Positions 48,201-56,688 of a DNA stretch of 64,000 bases are shown one piece after another; position 1 is the first letter of the stretch, and the number at the start of each line of letters is the position of its first letter. The notes below the pieces were generated by a model. That model saw only the letters and a list, made by a program, of their open reading frames with translations. It made no database searches and was not told the DNA's origin. Origin of the DNA: Pelagomonas calceolata. Its lineage: Eukaryota; Sar; Pelagophyceae; Pelagomonadales; Pelagomonadaceae. The position numbers were made by a program, and so were the translations under genes. The DNA is taken from contig CAKKNE010000003.1 of NCBI GenBank assembly GCA_918797485.1, positions 4,526,001 to 4,590,000 on the forward strand. Reading direction: 5' to 3'.

Positions 48201-50346
48201 TCACGCCCTGAAAGCACTTCTTGCACTGGAAGTAGGAGGCCTTGCCGCCATAGGCGAATTCGAAGGCTGGCTGGGGAGACGCGCGCGGAGGCGAGCGACG
48301 TCGGCCCGTAGTGCCGCGTTCTCCGCGGTCAACAGAGCGACCCGTGCGGAGAGCAGCGCGTCCTCCGCGGCGGAGAGCGGCGCGTCCTCCGCTGCGGAGA
48401 GCGGCGCGTCCTCCGCAGCGGAGAGCGACGCGTCCTCCGCGGGGGATGGGAGCGCGGCATCAGCCACGGGGTTCGACGCGTCCCAGTCCCAGTCCCAGCC
48501 CAGGAGGTCGTGGAGGAGGCGCTCGTGCCAGAGCAAGTCCTCGGCCATCTGCGGCTCGAAGCCCAGCAGAGCCATGGTCGCGTTCGGATCGTTCAGGACG
48601 TGGCGCGCCTCTTTCTTGTGCTCCTCGACATTCTTGTGGCCCGCGCCTTCGTTCTTGAACTCGGCGTACGGGTCCGCGTGGATCCAGCGCGGCTCCATGC
48701 CCAAGAACGAGGCGAGCGCGGGGCCGCACGTCGTCTCGCCGAGGCAGCGCTCGAAGCGCAGCACGAAGACGTGGTCCGCGCCCCAGAGGCGCTGGAAGAG
48801 CTCGACCGCGTAGACGTAGTGGACGAGCTTGAAGTACGATGCCTGGGTCTCGGACACCTGCAGCTTCCGCAGAGCGAACGGGGACGCGACGAACGAGCAG
48901 CCGCGCTTGTCCCACAGGCCCGGATCCGACCGCGCGTCGGCGGGGCAGCCCGCCTGTCTGAGATCCTTCATCAGCTTGGACCAGTTCTGGCGGAGGTAGC
49001 TTGCGCGGCCGTCCGCGTCGACGCGCGCCGCGAAGTTCCACCTGGGTGGCAATCAAAGTATTCCAAGGTCACCGCGACATGGGTCCAACGAATCCGTCGT
49101 CTGAACGAGGTGACATGCCTAGGCGAACTCCATGAGGACGTCAACAGCTGTCCGCCCGTGAAAGAACGAGCGACATCGACCGGGGGGAAAGGGCCGAGAT
49201 ATGGAGCTTTTTTAATGTTTCAGGCCGGTCTCACTCGGTGGTTGATTTCCACGCGGAGTCCCGCGGGTGCCGCGTCGAGAGGACGATTTTCGCCGCGGGG
49301 GCCTTGTAGTGGATGCTCAGCATGACCTCGACGCGCGTGTGGTAGTCGGGCGTCTTGTCGACGAACCAGCGCGGCGTCCTGTCCGCGGGGCCGTCGTAGT
49401 ACCGCAGGCCCGCGCCGTCGACGCAGCGGTCCGCTGTGGGCGCGTCGCACGCGCACAGCCCGGGGCGGTCGTACCCCGCGAGCGACTTGGAGAAGCGCCG
49501 CAGGTAGTCGCCGTACTGCACCGAGCCCTTGCCGTTGCCCTTGAAGTACAGGCCCTCGCCCGGATGGCCGTCGTTTCCCTCGGCGCCGACGACCAGGTGC
49601 CCCGGCACGCTCTTCGCGAGGCCCGCCCGCAACGACGTCGTGCCCGAGCGGCTCCAGCCCGCGATGAACACGTTCGGCGACGCGAGCCGCACGAGCGCGC
49701 CGCCGACCTGGGTGGAAATCAAAAGTTCAAGGCCACTGCAACTTGGGTCAAACGAACCCGTTTCGACCGTGGATTGTCAATCATAATAAAGAGGATGTCC
49801 GCAGCTATCTGCTCGTGAAGAAACGAGCCATCGACCGAGAAACAGCCGAGATATGAATACTTTCGATTCGGGTGAACACCAAACTCAGTGGTTGATTTCC
49901 ACACAGCCGCCGACGCGGACGCACGCGCGCTGGTCGTCGAGTTTCAGCGACGCGACGCGCCTCGCCGTGGCGTTGACCATCCACGGCTCCACCTCGACGG
50001 GCACGAGGCCTCGCGCGCGGGGCTCCGCCGCCGCGTACGCGTCGCCGCCGCCGTGGAAGGCCTCGACCGCGCACGACTCGAGACGCGGCGCGTCCGAGGC
50101 GACGCTCAGGCGCTTGCCGCCCTCGCCGCGGAGTCTGCGGCTCCAGGACGCGACGAGCCGCCTCGAGCGCCGCGCGCGGCACGGCGGCCGGCGGAAGACG
50201 GCGGCGACGAGCAGCAAAGCGGCCGCGCCGCGCGCGGACCGACGCATTGCGCGCCACCGCCGACGCGGCGACCGCGGCGAGCATGGGCTCGTTTCATCCG
50301 CCTCGACGCTGTCCTCGGCGAGGACCACCTGCAGCTTTTCCGCCAT
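48201..50346 (-). CDS. Sulfotransferase-like protein, three exons split by two introners
   Basis: Exons on the minus strand are 50346-49915, 49707-49265 and 49041-48201; 571 residues. Exon 1 has a hydrophobic stretch (RGAAALLLVAAVF) that may anchor the protein, with basic flanks; the true start could be the second Met. Exon 2 carries ALVRLASPNVFIAGWSRSGT, the PAPS 5' loop, and RWFVDKTPDYH. The exon 2/3 junction reads KIVLSTRHPWNFAARVDADG near the 3'-phosphate-binding site. Exon 3 continues with LFQRLWGADHVFVLRFERCL, the conserved segment after the core. It then has four near-identical repeats of LSAAEDAP and a heptad-like coiled coil. The repeats are mirrored in DNA at 48340-48430. Confidence 0.7.
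49042..49264 (-). mobile_element. Introner intron, 223 bp, GC-AG on the minus strand
   Basis: On the plus strand the element runs from CTGGGTGGCAATCA to TGATTTCCACGCGG, between AGTTCCAC and AGTCCCGC (6 of 8 match). Read on the gene strand, the donor is GCGGGACT and the acceptor CCACCCAG. The interior matches the intron at 49708 along its whole length, a subfamily distinct from the one in hemD. Confidence 0.75.
49708..49914 (-). mobile_element. Introner intron, 207 bp, GT-AG on the minus strand
   Basis: CCGCCGAC flanks the element on both sides without mismatch; on the gene strand this is GTCGGCGG, which supplies the GT donor. Inverted ends are CTGGGTGGAAATCA and TTGATTTCCACACAG. Removal gives RACVR joined to VGGALVRLASPN in phase 0. 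The interior is similar to the 49042 element (for example GGTCAAACGAACCCG against GGTCCAACGAATCCG). Confidence 0.85.
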
Positions 50347-50981
50347 CCTTCGCTCTATCTAGCGTTTCGCTGCGCGGTGTTGCAGCAGCGCTGACAGCTG
50401 ATCTATAGAGACCAGCACCCGCGCTCCCAGCGCGTAAATGGCAGCACGCGGCGCGCCTGATCTCTGCCTCTCGCGCCAAAGCGGCAGTCAAAACGCGTGC
50501 GGCAAGGACGCGAGGGACGCTAGGTAGTAGGCGTCGGCGAGCACTACGCAGTAAATACAAGCCTCCTTACAACAGAAAAAACCGGAGCAACCGGGGAACC
50601 CCGCGTGACACGACAAGAGCTGGGCCATCTAGCGGCGACGCAGCCCGCGGCCCTGGTCGTGTATCTCTCCGAGCGCCGCCGCCCTCGCGCCGTCGCCGAG
50701 GTGACGTACTCCGAGCACGCGCTCCCATCAAACGCGGGCGTCCTGTTCGTCGACAGGGAACGCGACATCGCCCTAGATGCGCACGGCCTGTGGTCCTACA
50801 TCTAGCCCAGGGCCCGCCGAGACCTCGAGGGCGCGGGGGCAAGGGTGGTCAAGCCCGGATAGCTCCCCCGTCACCCCTCTAGGCGCGCGCCCCCGCAACC
50901 CGAATTGACTATAGCTATCTATAATACGGTACCGTACCGTAGGTATAGAAGCCTAGTACCGTAGGTACGCAGTAACCAAAA
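50347..50981. other. Intergenic, one short possible exon
   Basis: 50605-50805 is an open plus-strand stretch (ELGHLAATQPAALVVYLSER onward, ending GLWSYI) with coding-like composition but no ATG and no recognised family. 50871-50922 is the same tail unit as at 24446. 50930-50970 has GTACC-type palindromes just before the next gene. Confidence 0.4.
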
Positions 50982-52187
50982 ATGTCGCCTTGCGGGCAGC
51001 CCTCCGCGCCTGCAACAATGCGTCTAGCGCTGGCAGTCGTCCTGGCCTGCTGCAGCGCGGTCCATCGCGACTACCAGGGTGCCCCCGTCGTGATCGGCCT
51101 TAGGCTAAACGCCACAGAGGAGCTAAACATTACAGCGAAGCTGCTGACGTGCCGGGCGGGGGCCGGGACGCCCAACTTCGCGGCGAGTCGTGCGGCCGTC
51201 GAGCGGCTGCATGGCGAGATGTGGCCCGTGCGGCTGCGCGGGATGTTCAACGTCGGGTCGCACTACGTGTATGAATTAATGAAGCACCGAGTGCCTGTCA
51301 CGATGTTCAACCCGGGAGGTTGGTATGGACCGGAAGGCTGCTTCCGCTGGAAGCATATGCCGCTTAACGTGGACACCGCACGCAAGCGAGGCGCGTGCCG
51401 CACCGAGGCGGCGGTGCCCGTTAATGAATTGCATCTCGTCGTTGCGCGCCACCCGCTGTCGTGGCTGCTTTCGATGCGCGGAGCGTCGTATTCATTTCGT
51501 TGTGTGTGTCAATCAAATTCATCTATCACAGGATGCTGGGAGGCGGGCTGCTCGAAGTCGGAGATCGACCACAGGAACTGCATGGCGGTGCCCAAGCCGC
51601 GAAATGGTCCAGGGGCAAATTCGACGCTGAGCGTCGCGGCGATGCTGCGCGGCCCCTGCGAGCTCTTCAGCACGGACGGGCACTTCGGGCCCCTGCGCGT
51701 GGCTTATGATGGCGCGTTCGAGCTGTGGAATAGATTTTACGGGGACTTTGTGGACCTCGCCGCCGCGTCGCCGAACGTGCTCGTGCTGCGGTACGAGGAC
51801 ATCCTGCGCAACGAAACCGGCGCCATCCGCGAGATCGCCGCGCGCGCGCGCTGTGCCCTCGACGCGAAGTTCGCCCAGACCTCGGGCAAGAGCCTCGTCC
51901 CGCGGAAGGTCGGGCCGCAGGTGGCGCACGGGGACCTGCCCTCGAAGGCGGTGCAGCTGAATCAGGCCTGGCGCGCCTCTTGGTCGCAAGCCGAGCTTCG
52001 CACGGCGTGCCGCCTCTTCGACGCGCGAGTGATGGCACGGCTGCGATACACGTGCGATGACGCAAACGTATCCGCCGACTCGGGCCGCCCGCCGCACGCG
52101 CGGTGTGACGAGACGGTGCAAAAGCTCGCCGCGCTCGCGCTCGAGGCGGGGGCCGAGCCGGCGGCGGTGCGAGCCGTGACGGGGTAA
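50982..52187 (+). CDS. Sulfotransferase-like secreted protein
   Basis: 401 residues, no intron needed. The ATG at 51018 would give a cleaner signal peptide (MRLALAVVLACCSAV). RGMFNVGSHYVYELM is a degenerate P-loop, LHLVVARHPLSWLLSMRGAS fits the 3'-phosphate-binding R..S motif, and NVLVLRYEDILRNETG is typical of sulfotransferases. Cys-rich middle part (CVCQSNSSITGCWEAGCSKS). Many N-glycosylation sequons are consistent with a lumenal enzyme. It is a third sulfotransferase within 7 kb, but only the motifs are shared with the other two, so it is not a recent tandem copy. Confidence 0.65.
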   Translation: MSPCGQPSAPATMRLALAVVLACCSAVHRDYQGAPVVIGLRLNATEELNITAKLLTCRAGAGTPNFAASRAAVERLHGEMWPVRLRGMFNVGSHYVYELMKHRVPVTMFNPGGWYGPEGCFRWKHMPLNVDTARKRGACRTEAAVPVNELHLVVARHPLSWLLSMRGASYSFRCVCQSNSSITGCWEAGCSKSEIDHRNCMAVPKPRNGPGANSTLSVAAMLRGPCELFSTDGHFGPLRVAYDGAFELWNRFYGDFVDLAAASPNVLVLRYEDILRNETGAIREIAARARCALDAKFAQTSGKSLVPRKVGPQVAHGDLPSKAVQLNQAWRASWSQAELRTACRLFDARVMARLRYTCDDANVSADSGRPPHARCDETVQKLAALALEAGAEPAAVRAVTG

Positions 52188-52604
52188 GCCAGAGGCGTAG
52201 TGGTCCGTACACATGCGTGCGTGGGCCGGAAGCTAGCGGTACAGAGCAGCATCCCGACGCAAAAACCATGAGTTTTTCCGGACTCCGAGACCGCCACGGC
52301 CGCGGCCAAGCAGATTCCCTTCCCCCCGCACCTCTGTATTCGACGTCGGAGCTCCGGTCGGGGCCGGGCCGCCGTTGCTGCCCCTGGCCGAGGGCGCGGC
52401 GCCGGCGGCCGGGCTGGCGCCCGGGCGCGTCCCTCCGAGTAGGGCGCCGCTACCCCGCTGCGGCCCCCGATGCGCCACCGGCGCTCGTTTCGCGCATACC
52501 TAGTATGTGCGATCACCGAGTCCGGCCACTCACCGGAGCAGATCCAGGCGCTATGCCGCTGGACTACACTAGGGCCCACCCCACGTCGGGTATATCTTCC
52601 ACCC

Positions 52605-52709
52605 AGTAGTATATGACTTGTAGCCGTTTTTACATCAACGCGGAAAGTGAACGGGTTTTCCCGTGAACGTCCGTTTTGATGTAAAAACGGCTACAAGTCA
52701 TATACTACT
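52605..52709. repeat. Hairpin element H3, 33-bp perfect arms
   Basis: AGTAGTATATGACTTGTAGC and onward at 52605-52637 pairs perfectly with 52677-52709. The inner part (GAACGGGTTTTCCCGTGAACG, then TCCGTTTTGATG) is the reverse complement of the core of H1 at 4449-4535, with minor changes. Confidence 0.8.
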
Positions 52710-53177
52710 CCCGGGCCGAGTTCTTCGTGGTTAAGATTGCTTCTCTCTCTCTGGATGGCGATGTTCTTTCGTTGCCAGTGGCGCCCATGAACGCATGCAG
52801 CCGCAGCCGGCGCGTCGCTAAACCTACTAAACGGGTTTTTGACGACTTTGGAGCTCTCCCTCTCATCGGCATCGACCTCCGTACAGACCCCCCGACCTCG
52901 GGCGGGCTACCGACCCCTCGGAGGCTCCATGCGAAAAAGCACGTAATTTCGGATCGATTAAGACTTGGTCAGTACCTGGCTTCCCCCCCCGTGTACCGTT
53001 AACGGTACGGGGCACTGTTGACCAGTTCCGCCATCATGATGGGTCCGGCCCGGGGCGGCGTGGGCCCATACTAACCTGAGTAGAAAATGCATCATCAGTG
53101 AGAAGTGACCGCACCCAGGCCCCATACTATAGTATTATTCAAGTTGACGGACCGTCGCAAGTCCCCTCCGAGTCAAA

Positions 53178-53262
53178 CATGGGACACACTATTTCGTTAG
53201 ACAACTACACTACGCTGCCGGGGAAGTCCGGAATTACACACGCTATTCCCCCCTGCATCGCA
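53178..53262 (+). repeat. Dispersed repeat R3, second copy
   Basis: Matches 42578-42665 with a few substitutions: GGGACACACTATTTCGTTAG at the start, CCCCCCTGCATCGCAC at the end. Both copies carry CTACACTACGCTGCCGGGGA in the middle, with small differences. No terminal repeats are evident. Confidence 0.7.
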
Positions 53263-53428
53263 CTGGGGACCGTGGAGGCCCGGCCGCCGTAGGTTTGATT
53301 GAAAAGTAGCAATCACGTCATGCTCGGATCAGACCCGGAGAGAAAAACGAAAGCAGTCGCGGACACCGCTCCCCGCCCAGACGACGTCGCGAGCGAAAAA
53401 AGGCCGCGCAGCTGCGCCAAGTCGCTGA

Positions 53429-54205
53429 TTAAACCTCGTCGGGCTGCTGCTTCTTCTTCCGCTTCGCCTTGGCGCACTTGGCGACGCGGGTCTCGAGCGC
53501 GACGACGCGCTCCTCGAGGCGCGCGGCGCGCGCCTCGGCGGCCGCGCAGCGCGCCGCCTCGCGCGCCGCGGCGTCGCGCGCCGCGGCGCGCGCGCGGTCG
53601 GCGTCGGCCGCGCGCGCCTCGGCGGCGCGCTGCGCGGCGCGCGCACCGTCGGCGTCGGCCACGGCGCGCGCGGCGCGCGCGACCGCCGCGTCGGCGTCCG
53701 CGCGCGCGGTTTCCGCCGCCCGCTTTACGTCCTCGAGCTCGCGCGGCGCGGCGCCCGAAGAAGCCCGCGCGGCCTCGGCGGCCCGGGCCGCGTCCCGCAC
53801 CTGGCGCTCGAGCGCGCGGCGCGCGTCCGCGAACTCGTCGGCGAGCATCTGGCGGTCGACGCTGAGGCGGTGCAGCCGCCCCTCCAGCTCGGCGACGCTG
53901 TCGGCGTACGCGGCCTCGGCCCTCGCGTCCTTCCGCGCGTTCGCCCGGCCGGCGCTGTGGCCCGCCGCCGCCGCCGCGACGAGCGCGAGGGATCTGAGCG
54001 CGGTGACCAACCTGACGAGCCTGCCGACCGCCTCGCCCAGATTTATCCCCGGCGTCGCCTCGCGTTCGCAGAGCGCGCCCACGCCGTCGAGGTCGCCGAA
54101 GAACGCGGCGTTCGCGTCGCGCGGCCTGCCGCCGCCGCGGGGGACCAGAGGCAGCGGTTTTGGTGCTGCCTCCGCCAGGAGGGCCAGGAGGGCGAGGCGT
54201 CTCAT
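53429..54205 (-). CDS. Secreted or anchored Ala-rich coiled-coil protein
   Basis: 258 residues, no intron. N-terminal signal peptide (MRRLALLALLAEAAP), a short globular part, a second hydrophobic patch (SLALVAAAAAGHSAG), then a long uninterrupted coiled coil from about residue 95 to 245, rich in Ala, Arg, Glu and Asp (repeats of RAAEARAADADRA type). A Lys/Gln tail (KAKRKKKQQPDEV) closes it. No family recognised. The coil is a low-complexity sequence, so similarity to other coiled coils is not informative. Confidence 0.55.
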   Translation of the reverse strand: MRRLALLALLAEAAPKPLPLVPRGGGRPRDANAAFFGDLDGVGALCEREATPGINLGEAVGRLVRLVTALRSLALVAAAAAGHSAGRANARKDARAEAAYADSVAELEGRLHRLSVDRQMLADEFADARRALERQVRDAARAAEAARASSGAAPRELEDVKRAAETARADADAAVARAARAVADADGARAAQRAAEARAADADRARAAARDAAAREAARCAAAEARAARLEERVVALETRVAKCAKAKRKKKQQPDEV

Positions 54206-54864
54206 GCGGGGAGTCCTCTTGGTTCTTCTTTAGTTCTTAGTTCTTCAGCGCTGCCGGCTTGCGTGAAAGCTCTCACTTCCCTATTCCCTATTAATTTTAT
54301 CCCTAGTCCCCCGATGCTAGTGTGTGTCGACACGCTAGGTTTCAAACGGGGGCGTCAGGTGCCTTCTGAGAGCTTGTGCTGCAGTGCTGCTGTTTCAGAG
54401 GAGCAGCGGCTCTACACGTTCCAAGCCCGTTTTCCAACTGCTAACATCTAGGGGGACACCTAGGCCCGGGGGAGGCGCAAACCCTATAATTGAATGAAAT
54501 TGAATTGACTGAGCGGGCTCGCGCGCTAAACATGGGTCGCGTCTTCGACAACTGTCAGGCCTTCATGCTTTTAGTTTCTTGACGTCTCTTCTCTTTTTAA
54601 GCGCCGGCTGGGTATCCTAGCCGCGCAGGGAGAATGCCTCTAGAGGCTTGGTGTATGTCCTTTCCTTTAGGATATTCCTTCCTTAATTATTTATTTATGT
54701 ATTTTTGGTCAGGTACGTCGAGCGTTCACACTTGCGTTCACGCAGGGCGGCAAACGTTCGTAAAGTCGAAAGAAACTGATTTCGCACCAAGGCGGCGCAG
54801 GCCGTTAGCATTTTGGTGAATGAGATCGCGCAGGCTATGGTGCGCACCACAGGGTGGTTCGTAG
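54206..54864. other. Intergenic between two same-strand genes
   Basis: Moderately AT-rich (for example 54270-54300 and 54660-54705). No gene or repeat recognised. Confidence 0.5.
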
Positions 54865-56541
54865 TTAGGCGGGCGGATGATACCCGGGGTAGTAGGACCC
54901 GTAGCGCTGCTGCTGCTGCGCCTGGAGATTCGTGGGCGCCGGAACCGGCGGCGGCGGCGCCGCCGCGACTTGCGCAGAGACGGCCTCCGGCTTCTTGAAA
55001 CCGAGCCCGGGCTCCGCGCCGAGCTCCGACATGAAGTCGAGGAACTCGGCGTCGACCTTGACCGGCGCCTCTTGCGCGCCGGTCTCGACCGCCTCCGCGG
55101 CGCCGTTCTTGTTGAGGACGCAGTCGCGCGTCGGGTGCGACGTGTCGCCGCACAGCGCGCACCGCACGTTCGCCATCGCGTAGCTCCGCTGCTTCGCGGG
55201 GCACTCCCACTGCAGGTGGCCCTTCTCTCCACAAATGTGGCAGTAGGTCTCCTGGCGCTGCGTGCCGTTGATCTCGGCCAGTTCCGTCTGGTGCTTCTCC
55301 TTGAGCTCGTCGACCTTGCCGGACTCCGGATTTAACAGGGGTTCGATGAGCGCGCAGGCCTCCTGGACCTGGGCCTCCGTCGGGCCCTCGACGAAGACGT
55401 GCATGTCGTCCTGGTCGTCCTCGAAGTCGCGCTGCGCGTCCCTTCCTCGTGACCCCTCCCGCAGCGAGCCGCGCCCTCGCACGCGTATGCGACACCCGGT
55501 CTGGGCCTCCATGCGCTTGTGGTGGTTCCCGCGCGGGCCCAGGATGAGGCCCATGAAGCACACGTTCGGGAACTCCTTCTGGGGGATGTACAATCGCCGC
55601 GACGGTCGCGCCGGCGCGTCGCCCAAAGCGGTCGCGGCCGACGGTTCGATCGCGCGGATCTTTTTGAGGAGCAGTGACCTTTCCCGCGCGAGCTCCTGCC
55701 GAAACAGGACCTCGGGCGTGTTCGCCCGCGAGCCGTCTGGGCCGTAGACCGGCGGCGGGTCCACGCGCCTCGGGTCGTCGCGCCACTTTTCGAATTCGCT
55801 GGCAAAGTCCATGGTCCGCTCCTGCAGCGTCCGCAGCCGCATCTGCAGCAGCATCAGCTCCTGCCGCCGCTCCTGCGTCGGCGCGCCCGCGCCCGTCCGC
55901 GCGCGCGCCGCCGCCAGCGCGAGCTGCCGCGCGGCGTCGGGCGCGACCACCGTGAGCTGCGACGCGGCCAGGGCCTCGCGCTGCGCCCGCGCGAGCCGCT
56001 TGGTTTCCAGAGAGGCCGGCGCCGCGTTCTCCGTCGTCGTCGCGTCCCGCTTCCCGAACCGGCTCCGCTTCCGTCTGGGCGCCGGCGGTTCGACGGTCGC
56101 GGCCAGGAACCGCTCGGTCGCCTCCCCAAAGGCGGGCCACGCCGCGAGCGCCTCGGCCGTTTCTGGATACGCGCCGTGCCGCGCCCTCAAATCGGACGCC
56201 GCGTACCACTCGCCCAGGGGGCCGTGGAGCTCCTCCAACGTCTTCGCGTCGACGGCGGGCGCGGCGGCGGGCGCGGCGGCGGGCGCGGCGGGCGCGGCGG
56301 CGGGCGCGGCGCCCGCCCACTCGCCCGTGTCCTGGAACTTCAGGTACTCCTTCCGCACGCTCTTCCAGCCGGCCCACGCCTCCAGCTCCATCCACATGGC
56401 GGGGAAGAGGCCGTGCGCCGCCTGGAGGCGCACGTTCCGCTTGTCGGCGTACCATCTGCGGCAGGGATGGAAGAGCAGCTTCTGCTCGGCCTTGCGCTCG
56501 GCGGCCGCCTCGTACGAGTTGGCGTCGGCCTCGAACGTCAT
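54865..56541 (-). CDS. SF1: Splicing factor 1 / branchpoint-binding protein
   Basis: 558 residues, no intron. SF1/BBP binds the branchpoint adenosine of introns in the early spliceosome. Order of parts: an N-terminal region with two similar units (LFHPCRRWYADKRNVRLQAA and LHGPLGEWYAASDLRARHGA) separated by an Ala/Pro linker; a basic stretch KRSRFGKRD; a helical SF1-HH-like segment; a STAR-type KH domain (RLYIPQKEFPNVCFMGLILG, then GPRG, RIRVRGRGS and DDMHVFVEGP); and two CCHC zinc knuckles (CHICGEKGHLQWEC and CALCGDTSHPTRDC). The Pro/Gln/Tyr-rich end is usual for the family. The N-terminal duplicated unit is not part of the canonical protein. It is divergent from the patatin gene with 147 bp between starts. 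Confidence 0.85.
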   Translation of the reverse strand: MTFEADANSYEAAAERKAEQKLLFHPCRRWYADKRNVRLQAAHGLFPAMWMELEAWAGWKSVRKEYLKFQDTGEWAGAAPAAAPAAPAAAPAAAPAVDAKTLEELHGPLGEWYAASDLRARHGAYPETAEALAAWPAFGEATERFLAATVEPPAPRRKRSRFGKRDATTTENAAPASLETKRLARAQREALAASQLTVVAPDAARQLALAAARARTGAGAPTQERRQELMLLQMRLRTLQERTMDFASEFEKWRDDPRRVDPPPVYGPDGSRANTPEVLFRQELARERSLLLKKIRAIEPSAATALGDAPARPSRRLYIPQKEFPNVCFMGLILGPRGNHHKRMEAQTGCRIRVRGRGSLREGSRGRDAQRDFEDDQDDMHVFVEGPTEAQVQEACALIEPLLNPESGKVDELKEKHQTELAEINGTQRQETYCHICGEKGHLQWECPAKQRSYAMANVRCALCGDTSHPTRDCVLNKNGAAEAVETGAQEAPVKVDAEFLDFMSELGAEPGLGFKKPEAVSAQVAAAPPPPVPAPTNLQAQQQQRYGSYYPGYHPPA

Positions 56542-56688
56542 CTTTCTGATCTATTTTTGCAGCGTAAAGTGTCCGTTCGCCCCAAAAGTAAAGCGCAGAT
56601 GATGCTAGGCATCCCTAGTGTCTTACCGGCCGCTAGCAGCTACTCGGGACGGGACGCCCCAGGCCCTGCACCACGCCGACCGTCCAAA

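Larger units (their letters stand above)
52188..53428. other. Intergenic with hairpin H3 and repeat R3
   Basis: 52605-52709 is hairpin H3 and 53178-53262 is R3; both are described separately. The rest, including the GC-rich 52300-52480, shows no gene that I recognise. Confidence 0.55.

Noticed and set aside
50605-50805. A 66-codon plus-strand frame that looks coding
   Set aside because: It has no ATG, no recognisable family and no supported partner exon, so it is noted in the intergenic entry only.
51505-51531. A possible very short intron or introner remnant (TCAATCAAATTC..CACAG) in the sulfotransferase gene
   Set aside because: The frame is continuous through it and the stretch is far too short to splice. 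The resemblance to introner ends is limited to a few bases.
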